A DNA stretch of 64,000 nucleotides from Dactylorhiza incarnata (GCA_033032865.1 JAWHQI010000001.1:642001-706000), one strand, 5' to 3'. Numbered from the stretch's first letter, positions 21,930-33,012 are shown. Numbers and translations are program-made. The notes: generated from the sequence alone by a model not told the origin.

Positions 21930-22889
21930 AATTATATATATATAAAGTTCCATAAACTCTAAATTATCTTGAACAATAAAATTTAAAACGTGGCAAGCAC
22001 AACGCGTATGAAAAAATATTCCATTAACATAGGTTTTAAATCGTGTTCTAAATTTTAAATTGCGTACATATTATTAGTAGCGTTATCGAAAGAGACTCAT
22101 AATTTTATCTTTAATTTTAAAATCTCGTGTACATTTCATTATTATTTGGTAGATCGCTTGATCGGTATGCGGGAATAGAAAACTTTCAAAACTACAAATA
22201 CATTTGCAAAGATCTCATGAAACGGGATTGATTCAATGACAAATGATACATATACATGATAATCCTATTTTAAGTTTCCTAGTCCAAACATCACTCATAA
22301 ACTAACTCCACCTTCTAATTTATCAAAATAATTAATTAAAAAAAATTCAACTTTAAATTAGATTTGTATGCATCTTGCTTAATGTTACTTCTACTTACTG
22401 ATGATACTTTAGTTGTAGTGCTTTGTGGATGTATGAGATTTCGTCGTCGTTGTCGTAGTGCCTGAATGACAATCCATGTTTGATGACGTTCTCCATCCAC
22501 AACTTCAGTTGTCGCATGTAATCATATGTCCAGATTTGCATGGATCCCGTAATTTGTGTTTGGCTTAACTACGAGGCTTGTTTTGCAATGCATGATTTGA
22601 TATGATGCATCAATGTTGAGTTCCCGCTGAGGGTTTGTAGCTTTGCACGGTGCTTGCATTTTGCCTTATATTCATTGTCGACCTTTACTTTTTCGAAGTG
22701 CTCCCAAATTGGAGACTTATGCTTGTGCTGCACAACTTCATAAACAACGTCCAAAGAAGATGAATCCATCACGCGGTGCAGCGGTGGAGTGGAGAGTGAT
22801 GGAAATGAAATATTAATTGGCGGAGTGAAGTGAATGAACAAACAACTCCTTGTTCTCTCCACTCCCCTATTTATTGATTTTGAACTCAT
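21930..22889 (-). pseudogene. hAT transposase N-terminal and core remnant
   Basis: A 106-codon minus-strand frame (22889-22569) contains SPIWEHFEKVKVDNEYKAKC and a later HHIKSC, the aromatic, Cys and His pattern of a BED zinc finger, with one of the two Cys of the first pair apparently lost (KCKHRAK). Decayed frames continue to the RCACH block at 21945-22004, which is the conserved core of hAT transposases. Many stops make it inactive. Confidence 0.72.
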
Positions 22890-22959
22890 TATATTAATTA
22901 ATAAAATTATTAATAATTAAAATATAATTTACATTAATTTAAATATATATCATATAGAC

Positions 22960-23741
22960 TAGGCGTGCAAAAAAAGCCTGAGCCTGGTTGCCCGGCCCGG
23001 GTCTGCCCGGGTCTGAGCCCGGTTAGGCCTGGGTCTGGTTAGGCCTGGGTCTGGCCCAGGCCAGACCTAAGTGGGCTCACAAGGTCCACTTTTTTAAGCG
23101 AAGCCCGGCCTGGTGCCCGACCCGGGCTGGGCCCAGGCCCGCCCGGGCACCAGGCCCGATAATATACTGGGGCGCCGCCCCAGCATTTAATTGCTGGGGC
23201 GCCGCCCCAGCTTTTAATTGCTGGGGAGCCGCCCCAGCTTTTAATTGCTGGGGCGCCGCCGCAGCTTTTAATTGCTGGGGCGCCGCCCCAGCTTTTAATT
23301 GCTGGGGAGCCGCCCCAGCTTTTAATTGCTGGGGCGCCGCCGCAGCTTTTAATTGCTGGGGCGCCGCCCCAGCTTTAATTGCTGGGGCCACGTGGCCCCA
23401 GCTTTTAATTGTTGGGGCCGAGTGGCCCCAGCTTTAATTGTTGGGGCCACGTGGCCCCAACATTAAATGCTGGGGCGTGGCCCCAGCAATTAAAAGTTGG
23501 GGCCAGCATGGCCCCAGCAGGCCAGCATGGCCTTTTTTAGAGGGAGCCGACCAGGCCTGGGCCTGGCCCGGCTTGATTGGGCCCAGTCTGGTGGGCTCCC
23601 TCAGGCCCCTCTTTTAAGAGGGGCCCGTGCCCGGCCTGGGCCCGGTTTGTCCGAGGCCCGGCCTGGGTCTGGCAGACAAAAAGCCTGGGCCTACTAGGCC
23701 CGGGTCTGGCCTGGACCCGCTGGGCCTTTTTTGCACGCCTA
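22960..23741. mobile_element. Non-autonomous hAT element (782 bp)
   Basis: It starts TAGGCGTGCAAAAAAAGCC and ends GGCCTTTTTTGCACGCCTA, with a perfect 8-bp duplication ATATAGAC at 22952-22959 and 23742-23749. This is the textbook signature of hAT. Both subterminal regions are built from GGCCCGGGC-type words and the centre is a 27-bp tandem array. It has no coding capacity. The GC-rich ends resemble those of the surrounding hAT relic, so the two may belong to one family. Confidence 0.92.
23168..23470. repeat. 27-bp palindromic tandem array
   Basis: About 11 units of GCTGGGGCGCCGCCCCAGC plus TTTTAATT. The GC block is a near-perfect palindrome. Later units change to GCTGGGGCCACGTGGCCCC, keeping self-complementarity. 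Confidence 0.93.
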
Positions 23742-24348
23742 ATATAGACTAGTTTAGTAATAATAAAGTTAATTTAGTAAAATAAAATTTTAGTTAATAA
23801 AGTTAATTTAGGTTTAATAGTTAAGTTTAAGAACAATTTAATTAGGTTATAAGTTATAACAATAATTTAGTTAGGTTTAGAATAATTTAATATTTATAAC
23901 TTATAACTTAGGAAGTAAAAATAATAATTATTATAAAATAAAGAACCAATTAAAAAGAAGGTTGTCAGCCTAGGATGGCAGCCTCGTGCCTGGCAGCAGG
24001 CTTAGACACTTAGGCCTGCTGCCTGTAGCAGCACAACAACCACAAATGTGGTCATTGTTCTGCAATCAACAACTCTTATAAGTGTTATTGATTACAATGA
24101 TTTTTATAAGAGACAGATTACAAAGGCTAATAAGTCCTAGAGACCATGTCTGAGAAGACCTGGTCCGGGACTAGCCTGGTACCTGGACCAAGCCTGGGCA
24201 TGCACCTGGCCTGACTCGGGCATTATGCCTACAATGAAGGAAAATGGGGGCATGTTTAGGCCCTCCATGGTCTTGCTCGGGCCCAGGCCTAGTCGAGCAT
24301 TATCTAGGTCAAGCCCGGGCGGGCTTTACAGGCCCAGTCTTTTGGACA

Positions 24349-24680
24349 TGACTGCTCATACCCACCAAACATTCTCCTATGCGTGTCTTTCCACACTTGC
24401 CACATATTTGTTTTGCAGTTATACTTACACTTTCACATAAAGACCCTGCACTGTGGCCCCTTTTTTCTTCTTTGAGCTAGGCTCCTCACTTCTACTCCCA
24501 TCTAGGCTTCTCACTTATAGTCTTGCTTGACCCTTCAAACATCCGCTTTTTTTGGAATTCCCTATGTTTCTGAGTGCGTCACTTATCCAATTCAATCAAT
24601 CACGATGTTTCTACCATGTCACTTATCTTTTGGAATTCCCTCAGAGAATGAGGTAGCTTGGGGGTGATTTGGGGACCATC
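24349..24680 (-). pseudogene. Chromovirus gag fragment
   Basis: The minus strand reads CGKCGKTRIGECLVG at about 24415-24366, the first zinc knuckle region of plant chromovirus gag. Upstream, around 24560-24530, is EFQKKRMFEGSSK, the basic segment that precedes it. It is the continuation of the piece at 18656-19036 across the hAT insertion. Stops are numerous. Confidence 0.72.
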
Positions 24681-25491
24681 TAGAAGCAAAATTGGCTATA
24701 CACTGTGTGTACATAGCCATGTAGAGAACCCAAATATCACGAAGTTACACAACTCAGTGATTTAATTATACACAACTTGGTTGGTGTCCATGTAGGGAGA
24801 CACGACCAGCGGCACGGTTTGACCAGGTCATGACCCAGGACGTGTCCATGCCCAAATTTGAGCCATGTTCATGGATTTTTATCCCGAGAGCTACACATCC
24901 TAGTGGGAGAACGTCTACGAGACCGTGAACTCATTTTAGGCTCTAATTTTATGATGTTCAATCTAGAGTTTTGAGTTTGTGCCGAGAGCGACTAGGATTA
25001 TATCCTGAAGCCTTTATGTCGGGAATGAGACATGTTGATGCCCATTTTACTTTATTATTTTCTCTCTTAGATTTGATCAGGAGGAGAGGAATGAGGAGGA
25101 AGGAGAAGGGAGATTCTCCATTAGAGGGCGATTCGGAGCTCCAAACGATGAGTCGAGGCCAGATTCACAAAGAGGAGTCCATTCTGGTCATCTCCATCCC
25201 ATACTTTCACGGTTTTCATGGCACTGAAGCGAGCATCGGAGGCAACGATGCTTCTCCTCGATTTTAGGACGATGTTTGTCCATTCCCTTTTGATTTCTTA
25301 CATAGGAAGAGTCTCCTCCACTAATTAGTGGAGGGTATGACATCGTTTAGTTTCCTAGAACCCCAGGGAATGTGATTGCGTCCCTGACATGAAATGCATT
25401 AAAAATTTGGCAATTATTGTGAATTTCAGCATTGTGTGTGAAACTTACTCGTATTTGTAGGCCCAAATCGGTGAGTATTTGTATCATGTTG
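24681..25491. other. Unassigned sequence left of the Tat-family solo LTR
   Basis: No protein domain, LTR end or repeat was recognised. It may continue the chromovirus gag or leader, or be another insertion. A 98-codon plus-strand frame (24971-25267) shows nothing familiar and I do not call it a gene. Confidence 0.4.
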
Positions 25492-26130
25492 TGTACAACC
25501 CATATTCTTTGAGAGTAAGATCCGATTCAATTCACGTAGGCAGAAATTAAAGTCAAAGGTCAAAAGAAGAAGCTAGGAGTCAAAGATCAAAGACAACTCA
25601 GACAGTATGAGCGGTAGAAGACCTGGGCGAGTACTTGCGAGCATCCCCTCATACTCGCAAGGTGGGCGACCATAAATGATGCTCGCCCAAGCCAGTCGAT
25701 ATCCCCTTAATGTCGCATACTCTCCAAGTAGGGCTGGGCTATAAATAAGCCCCCAATCCCTCTTTTGATTTTCCTATAAATGGGACCCCAAGGGTACTAG
25801 GAATTAGACCTTTGACTGAGCTTTCGGAACACATTTTCGAAGACTTGGAACGTAAGATCTCGATCATCCCCCTTGGTTACCATTCTAGATACTCGCCAAG
25901 TTGGTGCCTTCCTTGTACCCTGCTCGATCATCTTTGGTTGTGGAGGGGAAATCTCTTTTGAGCTTTCAGGTACGTAGTGAGACCTCCCTGCTGCAGCTTA
26001 TGGGGTCATGTTGTTGCTCCCTTAGTCTCTTTGTCCTTTCCCATCAAGCCATCAAGTTGGACCGCTGGATTAGTAACCGTAGGCTGCATTGATCTGAATA
26101 TTTGGAGTCGGGATTTTCCTGGCTTCAACA
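25492..26130 (+). mobile_element. Solo LTR of the Tat family
   Basis: It starts TGTACAACCC and ends GGCTTCAACA as in Tat1 and Tat2; length 639 bp. Flanks are TGTTG (25487-25491) and CGTTG (26131-26135), a 5-bp duplication with one change, which suggests an old insertion. It contains hairpin repeats at 25625-25688 (GGGCGAGTACTTGCGAG and partners) and TATAAATA at 25740-25747. No coding sequence of the element is next to it. Confidence 0.82.
25740..25747 (+). promoter_or_regulatory. TATA box of the Tat-family solo LTR
   Basis: TATAAATA 52 bp downstream of the hairpin repeats; a second TATAAAT follows near 25775. Confidence 0.65.
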
Positions 26131-26644
26131 CGTTGCATTTAGGTTCGACCTAATATGCGTGCCGAAGAATTACTATGAGAAATATGTCATATGATATGCA
26201 ATGTTTGGGGACTTTGAAGTACTTAGTATTCTTAGTGAAATCCCTAGGTTGACGACCTCCAATTTAGCCTTTAGATGTTACCACGTCGCGGAACATATAA
26301 GTGTAATAGTTATTTCCGGCAATCATTAAAGTAGCGTAATTTTGCTTGCGACCGATGAATTGACCTATAATGGATTCCATGACATAGAAAACGATTCAGG
26401 AATGATCGTATTTCGAAGATTGTGAGTATAGCATTGTTGTCTGATGAAGTCATGATAACGTGCTTGGGAAATAGTGTGTCTGCCTCTTCGCAGTTGTGTC
26501 GCTCTCACCTGATGCCTACCACCTTCAAGAAACAACAATTGGGCATCAGTCGGTCGTTGCTCTTTGGAATCGATGAAGGCCCATCCAGCTCATTGATCGA
26601 GAATGAAGGAACAGTAAGGAACAAGAATCGTGAAGCCATTTCGA

Positions 26645-26915
26645 CAGTCCATGAAGCGGTACTGGCTTTCGACAGTGGTTCCACTTGGCTATCTCCCGGT
26701 GTCAGGCTTTTAGAATCTCTCCATCATAAATCTAGTAAGGACTTTGCGTAATGAAGAAAATGTGAAGCAAATGTTACAGAGGAAGGAAGAAGAAGCCATG
26801 ACCTTATAATGGATGTTCTAGAGGAAGATGCTCCTCTTAGGAATTTTATCGAGCAGGTGATGCGAGGGCTGTTAGATGGTTCCTAATTAAATAGAAATTG
26901 TAATTATTGTTGATG
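26645..26915 (+). repeat. Duplicated 270-bp segment, copy 1
   Basis: Shares long blocks with 27404-27675: CTTTCGACAGTG, AGAATCTCTCCATCAT, AGTAAGGACTTTGC, GAAGCAAATGTT and CCTCTTAGGAATTTTAT, in the same order and direction, by eye about 80 percent alike. Confidence 0.8.
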
Positions 26916-27403
26916 TTGCACCTCTTTCACCTCCATCTCCCTATTCTTATAGATGTTGTCCTTTTTTTCTTCTTCTCAGGCTATAGACCTTGTAATTATT
27001 GTCACGGGTTGTTGTTCTAGCTAGATCGTGATGTAATAAGTAGTATCTTCAGCATATAACATCTTCCAAATGTTGATTTAGTACCACCTTGATATTTATG
27101 ATGAGTTTACAACATTTGCTCGCTCGAAGGATCCAATGTATTCATGGTGTTACCTTGAATTAATTGAGGATAAGCTGAATATAACGGTCCATCTAGAATG
27201 CCGCAATTAAAATTTCATTTCTTCATTTATATTCATGAAGGTCTAAGCTATTTTTTTAATATTTATATATATGTATGTACTAAACATGTAATGTCTGTAA
27301 TAATAGAATATTGAGCATTATATCATATAAAGAGACATAAACTGTACTATCATAACTCAAAAGAGATAAAAGATACATAGTACATCATCAGTACACATAA
27401 CTA

Positions 27404-27675
27404 CACTGTATGAAGCGTTGTTGGCTTTCGACAGTGCTCCGCTTGGCTGTCTTGTAGTGCGCACTTCTAGAATCTCTCCATCATCAAACCAGTAAGGACT
27501 TTGCATACTGAATAAAATATGAAGCAAATGTTCCAAAGTAAGGAACAAGAAGACATGACCTCGTAAAGGATGCTTGAGAGGAAGACACTCCTCTTAGGAA
27601 TTTTATTGAGCAAGTGATGTGAGTGGTGATAGATGGTTCTGAACTAAATAGAGCTTATAATAATTATCGCTGATG
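27404..27675 (+). repeat. Duplicated 270-bp segment, copy 2
   Basis: Direct repeat of 26645-26915, ended by the insertion of element C at 27676. The last five bases, TGATG, are the likely target site of C. Confidence 0.8.
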
Positions 27676-27964
27676 TGTCTGAAAGTGCACAGTGTGCCCT
27701 CTGAGTTTTTTCTAGAGGGGGGGGGGGGTGAATAAAGTTTTAAAACTTTTACCCTTATATGCACACGCAATAAAAATTCTCCTAATAACTATGCAGTCGA
27801 CACTACCAACACAGAATAATATAATCACAGAAAACAGAAAACAGTAAGAGGTAAAGGGACAAAACAGAAATGCAAACACAAAAGACATAAAGTTTTATAG
27901 TTGTTCCCCAAAATGTGGGCAGTCCACTCTTCTACCAACTTAGTAGGAATACACTATAAGTGCC

Positions 27965-28150
27965 TGAGTCTTTTGATAAGGAGACTCTCAGAACCAACCA
28001 ATGAGTCTTTTGATAAGGAGACTCTTAGAACCACATACTATGTCTTTTGATAAGGAGACCCTTAGAACCACACACTGAGTCTTTTGACAAGGAGACTCTT
28101 AGAACCGCTGAGTCTTTTGATAAGGAGACTCTTAGAACCAACTGAATCCT
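27965..28150. repeat. Tandem repeat in the element C LTR
   Basis: Five copies of GAGTCTTTTGATAAGGAG followed by ACTCTTAGAACC, with spacing of 30-45 bp. GAGTCT and the following GACTC are partly complementary, so each unit may form a short hairpin. Confidence 0.85.
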
Positions 28151-28205
28151 TTGGAAAGAGATTCTTAAGACTCTTTCTCAGTTATAGATTAAAGAGGAGA
28201 AGTAA

Positions 28206-28252
28206 AGAAGAAGAAGAAGAAGAAGAAGAAGAAGAAGAAGAAGAAGAAGAAA
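28206..28252. repeat. (GAA)n microsatellite
   Basis: About 15 uninterrupted GAA triplets within the element C LTR. Confidence 0.95.
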
Positions 28253-28811
28253 AGGAGGATTTTGCTGTTTGAATCCTTCTACATCTGTGAACTTTTGATG
28301 TCCCTCAGAATCTGTATAAAATGAATCCTTGCTTATGGTAGAGAAGAGTGTAAGAGTTATGAGCTTTTGATCCTTATGATCTTTGTACTTTAGTTTGCTT
28401 GCTGCTGTAAGATGTGAAGAAGAAGAAGCAACCTTGTTTTCATGTACAGAGTTCCTCTTGTTTTCTGTTTGAAGGAGCTTTTGGAAGAAGAAGAAGTTAG
28501 AATAATAATGTTTCCTTATTATTTTCTTCCTTCATGTGTATACTTATTCTTTGTCGAATAGTATTTGAATTTCTTTCCTCTTATGTTCTGTCCTTAGAAA
28601 GAATATACATTGAACATTAAATACTTCCTTCTATTTCTGTTTCCCAACCCATTCATCTGATTTGAATAACTTCTAAGAATGTTCTTGTTGTCTATCTGGA
28701 GAACTCCATTCCATTCTTGGCAATAAACGAGTCGTTAGAAGTAAGACCATAGCCTTGGATACCTTCTGAAAAGGCATTAGAAAAGTTCGCAAAAGACCTT
28801 CCATTTTTGAC

Positions 28812-29175
28812 TGTATTCGACGTAACGTCGATTTCATTTTCCACTCTATTCGACGCACCTCTGAGTTCTTATAAAAGCAGCTTCGAATTCCTTCTTAGCT
28901 ATGACTGAACTCAGATGTGGACGTTGCGTCGAGTCCTTATCGACGTATCCGTCGAGTTGAAGACTTGGACTTGAACTTCATCTTCCGCGTCGAATTGAAA
29001 TCAAAGTTACGTCGACTTCTAAGATGGCTTCGACAGGCTTTTTCTTCTGTGTTGAGTTCATTTCGACGTTGCGTCGACTTCACTTGATACTTCGACTTCA
29101 GTCTGAGTTACTTTTACTTGTATTTGAAGTTGCTCTGACTTGTAGTCGAATTTGCATCGACTTCTATTCGACGCA
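28812..29175. repeat. TCGACGTAACGTCGA palindrome array of element C LTR
   Basis: Contains the perfect palindrome TCGACGTAACGTCGA near 28818 and many one-sided variants (CGACGTTGCGTCGA, TTCGACGCA, GCGTCGACTT). The same words recur inside the element at 31120-31395 and 43640-43735. Confidence 0.8.
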
Positions 29176-29358
29176 AGTTTAACTCAACTGACTTTTGTGC
29201 TTGTTTTGGACAGGTCTTGACACTCTAGTGTGAGTGTGATATCCTAGGACATCTAATGACCAGATTACTCTCTCTATACAACATGGATAATATATCCTAG
29301 ATTATGAAATTATTTTAAGACAATTTGTTAGATAAATCACAATGGTGTTTTCCCAACA

Positions 29359-29372
29359 ATCCCCCTATTTAT
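29359..29372 (-). promoter_or_regulatory. Polypurine tract of element C
   Basis: On the minus strand the sequence is AAATAGGGGGAT directly before the LTR start TGTTGGGAAAA. Elements A and B carry AAATAGGGGGA in the same place. Confidence 0.8.
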
Positions 29373-29662
29373 CTTAACAAATTTTACACATAATATAAGT
29401 GATTTCAAACATACATTTGAATAAAAAACACAGTACAAACACATATAATGACATGGTAAACTGAAAACTTATGATTATTATAAATAGATGTTTTATTAGA
29501 GTTAGTTACCCAAGAAATGATCTACTTTCTTTTAAGGAAAGTAGATAAGGCCTCATAGACCTTTCTGACTTTCCTTTCCAAATATTTGAAGTTTGTTGGG
29601 GTGGCTTTTTCTAGAATCTTCAGAATTCTTTCATGTCCCTTGAAGAGCTTCTCCAGATCAGT

Positions 29663-30142
29663 TTATGCTTTAGGATAGACATCTTTAAGCTTGATTCCCA
29701 GACTAAAGATTTTAACAGTTATCAAGTTCATTTCTTCCAGATCAACTTCTTCTGCAACAAGATCTGGTACAATGAATATTGATTGTGGATTAACAGAAGT
29801 TGGAACAATCTTGAATATAATCTTCTTTTTCTTTTGAGGTGGCTGCTCTGCTTCATCCCGATCACATCCAAGGCCTCCTTTGTGAAGTTGCCCTTTATTT
29901 TCAAGAATTTTTGCTTGAGGATATGCATCAGCATATTTTGTAGGATCAAAGAGAGTGATTTGGATTTGGATTGCCTCCTTTAGTTGTTCCTTTTCTACTG
30001 CATCCTTGCCCTTCTTTAGCCTTTCAATAAACAACCTTATCTTTTCTTCTAACTCTCTTTGGGATGCTTCAAACTCATATTGATCCCTTTCTCTGATTTC
30101 ATCTAGGGCTTTATCAAGGTTTGGATCAGTGTATACTTCCAT
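29663..30142 (-). pseudogene. Coiled-coil extra ORF of element C, C-terminal part
   Basis: A 159-codon frame rich in charged heptads (ELEEKIRLFIERLKKGKDA) followed by a basic patch (PPQKKKKIIFK). It sits between pol and the 3' LTR, where SIRE-type copia elements carry an additional, so-called envelope-like ORF. I see no signal peptide or membrane segment, so envelope function is not supported. Function unknown; a coiled-coil, possibly nuclear protein is the most I infer. Confidence 0.6.
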
Positions 30143-30189
30143 TCTATTTTCAGAGATTTCAACCTTCTCATAAGTTTTGTAATAAGACT

Positions 30190-30973
30190 TGTCTTTCTTG
30201 AGTTATTTTCTTTGTTCATTTGTATCCCTCTCCCAAATTGGTATATCTCTTCCATATCCCCTTCCTTTGAACTATCTTCCCCTTCCTCTATAGTTCCTTT
30301 CATGTCCCCTTCCTCTGAATGTTGGTGCTGGGACAATTGGAGTGGGTGCTGGAGTAGGATCAGGAAGGAGCTGAGCTGGTGGTCGGGAGGATGGAGCAGA
30401 TTCAGGGACCTGATCAGTAGGCTTGACTGGAGATGGTGCCATTGTTGATTCTTCAGAGTAGGGCCTGAAGTCAGGCGATTCAGGGAGAGGTGTCTCAGTC
30501 CATTCTTTGGACTATGCAGACTCTTGAGGTAGTCATTATCATCGGAGAACAAATCACTCTCCTCCTGTTTTGATGGCTCTCCTAGATTGAAGGCGGAATT
30601 CGTAGATGAGAGAGTGATGCATGTTGTAGAAGAAGCTTGGAAGTGATTTCAAGCTCTCCTTCAGAGACAAACGACTAGGGGAGAGGTGTAGTGTATACTT
30701 AATCTTGAGGTGGCCTGCTGGAACACTTCTCCCCTACTTTATATCATTGAGAAAGGATATAAAGGCATCAACAGGCAGTACTGACAACCTTACTTCTTTA
30801 TTAATGGCTTTGATTTGAGCAGTGAGGTTATGTAGCCTCCTATGTTGAGCACACAACTTTTGATAGCAGTCTTTCGAGAAAACAAGATAGTAAGAACTGA
30901 ATTGAGACAGCAATGTCTCTAAAGCTAGATCAATTGCTTCGACAAGGTCTCTTTGATTTGGAGTAGAAGCCAT
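30190..30973 (-). pseudogene. Extra ORF of element C, N-terminal part, frameshifted
   Basis: An ATG at 30971-30973 opens 80 codons (MASTPNQRDLVEAIDLALET) ending at 30734. Further proline and serine-rich frames continue to about 30190. The pieces are probably one gene with 29663-30142. The ATG follows about 150 bp behind a CpG palindrome array (31120-31395). No clear TATA box is seen between them. Confidence 0.5.
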
Positions 30974-31119
30974 TGATGACCTATGGGTACCTGCACTGGA
31001 AAAGAAAGAGAGAAGTAGAAAGGAAAAGAGAGGAGTGCGAAAGGAAGAGAATTCGAAAAGCACAATAAAGTCGAATGCCTAAGTTTCTTTGAGTAGATGA
31101 ATCATCGCAATTTAGGGGT

Positions 31120-31395
31120 GTATTCGAAGCAACGTCGAAAAGAGATGAATTTAGCGCGCCAAAATATGGTGATGTCGCTTCTAGAAGCACATTACACACG
31201 CTTTGCAAAGTCGACGTAACGTCGAGTAGAAATCGACGTAGCTCCGAATAAAATCAGCAACTATGATGTCGATGTAAGGGTCGATATGTATTCGACGCTA
31301 CGCCGAGTGCTATTTGAATGAACTATCCCAAATAGCTCTCGAAGCTAATGTCGAATAAAAATCGATTGTGTGTCGATTTGTATTCGACACGGCTC
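31120..31395. repeat. Internal palindrome array of element C, between pol and extra ORF
   Basis: Holds GTCGACGTAACGTCGAG at 31208, then ATCGACGTAG, GTCGATGTA, TTCGACGCTACGCCGA, TCTCGAAGCT, TGTCGAATA and TTCGACACGG. These are the same words as in the LTR array at 28812-29175, with no long colinear match. Confidence 0.8.
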
Positions 31396-31406
31396 TGAAT
31401 AAATTG

Positions 31407-31880
31407 TTAAATTTTTTTCTTAATTTTTTTTTGTTGTTTTTCCAAGCAACACCTTTCTATGTAAAATAGGTTTGAGTACATAATAAAGTTGTCCAAGAGA
31501 GCTCTATGAAGCATTCCCAGTGCATTGATGAAGAACATGTGCTTACTTTCATCAAGTGGCTTAGTGAAGATGTCAGCCCTTTGAATATCAGTGGAAATAA
31601 TGTATTGAAGATTGATCTTACCCTTCTCTACATTGTCCCTGAGAAAGTGGTGCCTTATCTCTATGTGCTTAGTTCTGATGTGGAGAATATTATTGGAAGC
31701 TATAGAAATAGCACTAGAGCTGTCACGAAATATTGTGGAAATATTAAGAGAAAAGTTGTAGTCTAACAACTGATTTTGCATCCACAATATTTGTGAGCAG
31801 CAGATTCCTGCAGCTATATACTCAGCTTTAGTTGTAGAAGTGGAGACTGAGGTTTGCTTCTTGCTAAACCATGAGATCAA
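31407..31880 (-). pseudogene. Element C RNase H (copia)
   Basis: The 157-codon frame reads SWFSKKQTSVSTSTTKAEYI, then a DSSSAISIASNNILHIRTKH block and FTKPLDESKHMFF near the end: the copia RNase H in normal order. The catalytic block TKAEYIAA is intact. Confidence 0.88.
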
Positions 31881-31923
31881 TCTAGCACCCAGGAATTGAT
31901 AGGTTTCTGAGGTGTTTTTTCTA

Positions 31924-33012
31924 TCAAGCCTTTAGATATCTGAGTATTCTTTTCACAGAACTCATGTGGGATTCCTTAGGGTCAACCTGAAATCTAGCAT
32001 ATATGCATGTAGCAAACATGATATCTGGTATGCTAGCTGCCAGATAGAGGAGTGAGCCAATGGATGCTTTGTAAGTCTTCTGATCAAAGGACTTACCATT
32101 CTCATCTCTATCCAGAATAGTATTGGTAGCCATGGGGGTTTTCATGATAGAGACATTTTCCATCCCAAACCTCTTGATGAGTTCCATAGTATACTTGGAT
32201 TGGGACATGAAAATGTCATATGCAGTTTGCTTTACTTGAAGACCAAGAAAGTCGGATAGTTCCCCCATGCTACTCATCTCAAATCTAGACTGCATTAGGT
32301 CAGCAAACCTTTTGCAAAGTTTTTGATCTGTTTAGCCAAATATGATATCATCTACATATATTTGTACTAAAAGTAGCTGGTTTTTATGTGCTCTAATGAA
32401 GAGTGTTTTATCCATTTTACCTCTTACAAAAGAGTGTTCTAGAAGGAAGGTGGATATGGTCTCATATCATGATCTTGGAACTTGCTTGAGACCATATAAT
32501 GCTTTGTCTAATCTATAAATAAAAGAAGGATAAGATGGATTGACCAAACTTGGGGGATACTCCACATATACTTCTTCTTGAAGAGTTCCATTTAGGAATG
32601 CACTCTTCACATTCATCTGATTGATCATTATCTTCATATGTGCTGCATAGATAAGAAATATCGCGATTGCTTTCAGTCTTGTCGCTAGAGCAAATGTTTG
32701 GTTGAAATCAATTCCCTCCTCTTGCCTATATCCTTGAGGAACTAGCCTGGCCTTGTTCCTGACAATGACTCTAGTTGAGTCCATTTTGTTCTTGTATACC
32801 CATTTGGTTCCAATTATTGGGTAATTTTTTGGTCTCTCGGTTATGGACCAGACCTTGTTCCTTTCAAACTGAGCTAGTTCTTCTTGCATGACAGCTATCC
32901 AGTGAGGGTCACTGCCAGCCTCTTCAAACTTCTTTGGCTCATACTGTGAGGGGAAGCATTGCAGCATAGTCTCATTTGTTATTTGATTCTTTGTCTTCAC
33001 TCCCACTGTCAC
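31924..33012 (-). pseudogene. Element C reverse transcriptase (copia)
   Basis: Frame 33012-32467 starts before the RT core and shows HWIAVMQEELAQFERNKVW, GTKWVYKNKMD, RNKARLVPQGYRQEEGIDF, NVKSAFLNGTLQEEVYVE and LYGLKQVPRS, followed by a stop (normally the frame continues QAWR). The next frame, 32295-31924, covers the thumb (FEMSSMGELSDFLGLQV to SLLYLAASIPDIMFATC). The YVDD region lies in the broken stretch at about 32330-32360. Stops at about 32465 and 32335 inactivate it. Confidence 0.9.

Larger units (their letters stand above)
19040..24348 (-). mobile_element. hAT transposon relic
   Basis: The interval separates two halves of the chromovirus gag knuckles, so it is an insertion. Its minus strand holds remnants of a hAT transposase: a BED-type zinc finger (22580-22715), the RCACHVLNFIVQD core block (21945-22004) and a dimerisation-domain remnant (19595-19675). 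Both ends are rich in GGCCCGGGC-type words (19040-19075 and 24170-24340). I could not resolve the terminal inverted repeats or the 8-bp duplication, so the ends are good to about 20 bp only. A Harbinger-like element and a small hAT element are inserted in it. Confidence 0.65.
26131..27675. other. Unassigned sequence with a duplicated segment
   Basis: No known family was recognised. A 109-codon plus-strand frame (26422-26751) runs into the first copy of the duplicated segment. On the minus strand an open stretch of about 40 codons lies near 26380-26260. Neither resembles a domain I know. The right border is the LTR of element C. Confidence 0.45.
27676..29358 (-). mobile_element. Element C 3' LTR (copia, SIRE-like)
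   Basis: The plus strand starts TGTCTGAAAG and ends TTTTCCCAACA; the right end is followed by ATCCCCCTATTTA, the reverse of a polypurine tract. So this is the 3' LTR of a minus-strand element whose pol lies at 31407-34356. Length about 1683 bp; the left end may be 2 bp off. It contains the G-run plus GTGAATAAAG block (27717-27735), five repeats of GAGTCTTTTGATAAGGAG (27965-28150), a GAA microsatellite and a CpG-rich palindrome array (28812-29175) around a weak TATA-like site (28866-28873). Confidence 0.8.

Noticed and set aside
23077..23391. 104-codon frame with AAAPQQLKAG repeats
   Set aside because: Translation of the 27-bp palindromic array in a non-autonomous hAT element.
24971..25267. 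98-codon plus-strand frame as a host gene
   Set aside because: No recognisable domain, promoter or splice signals; length is compatible with chance in this GC range.
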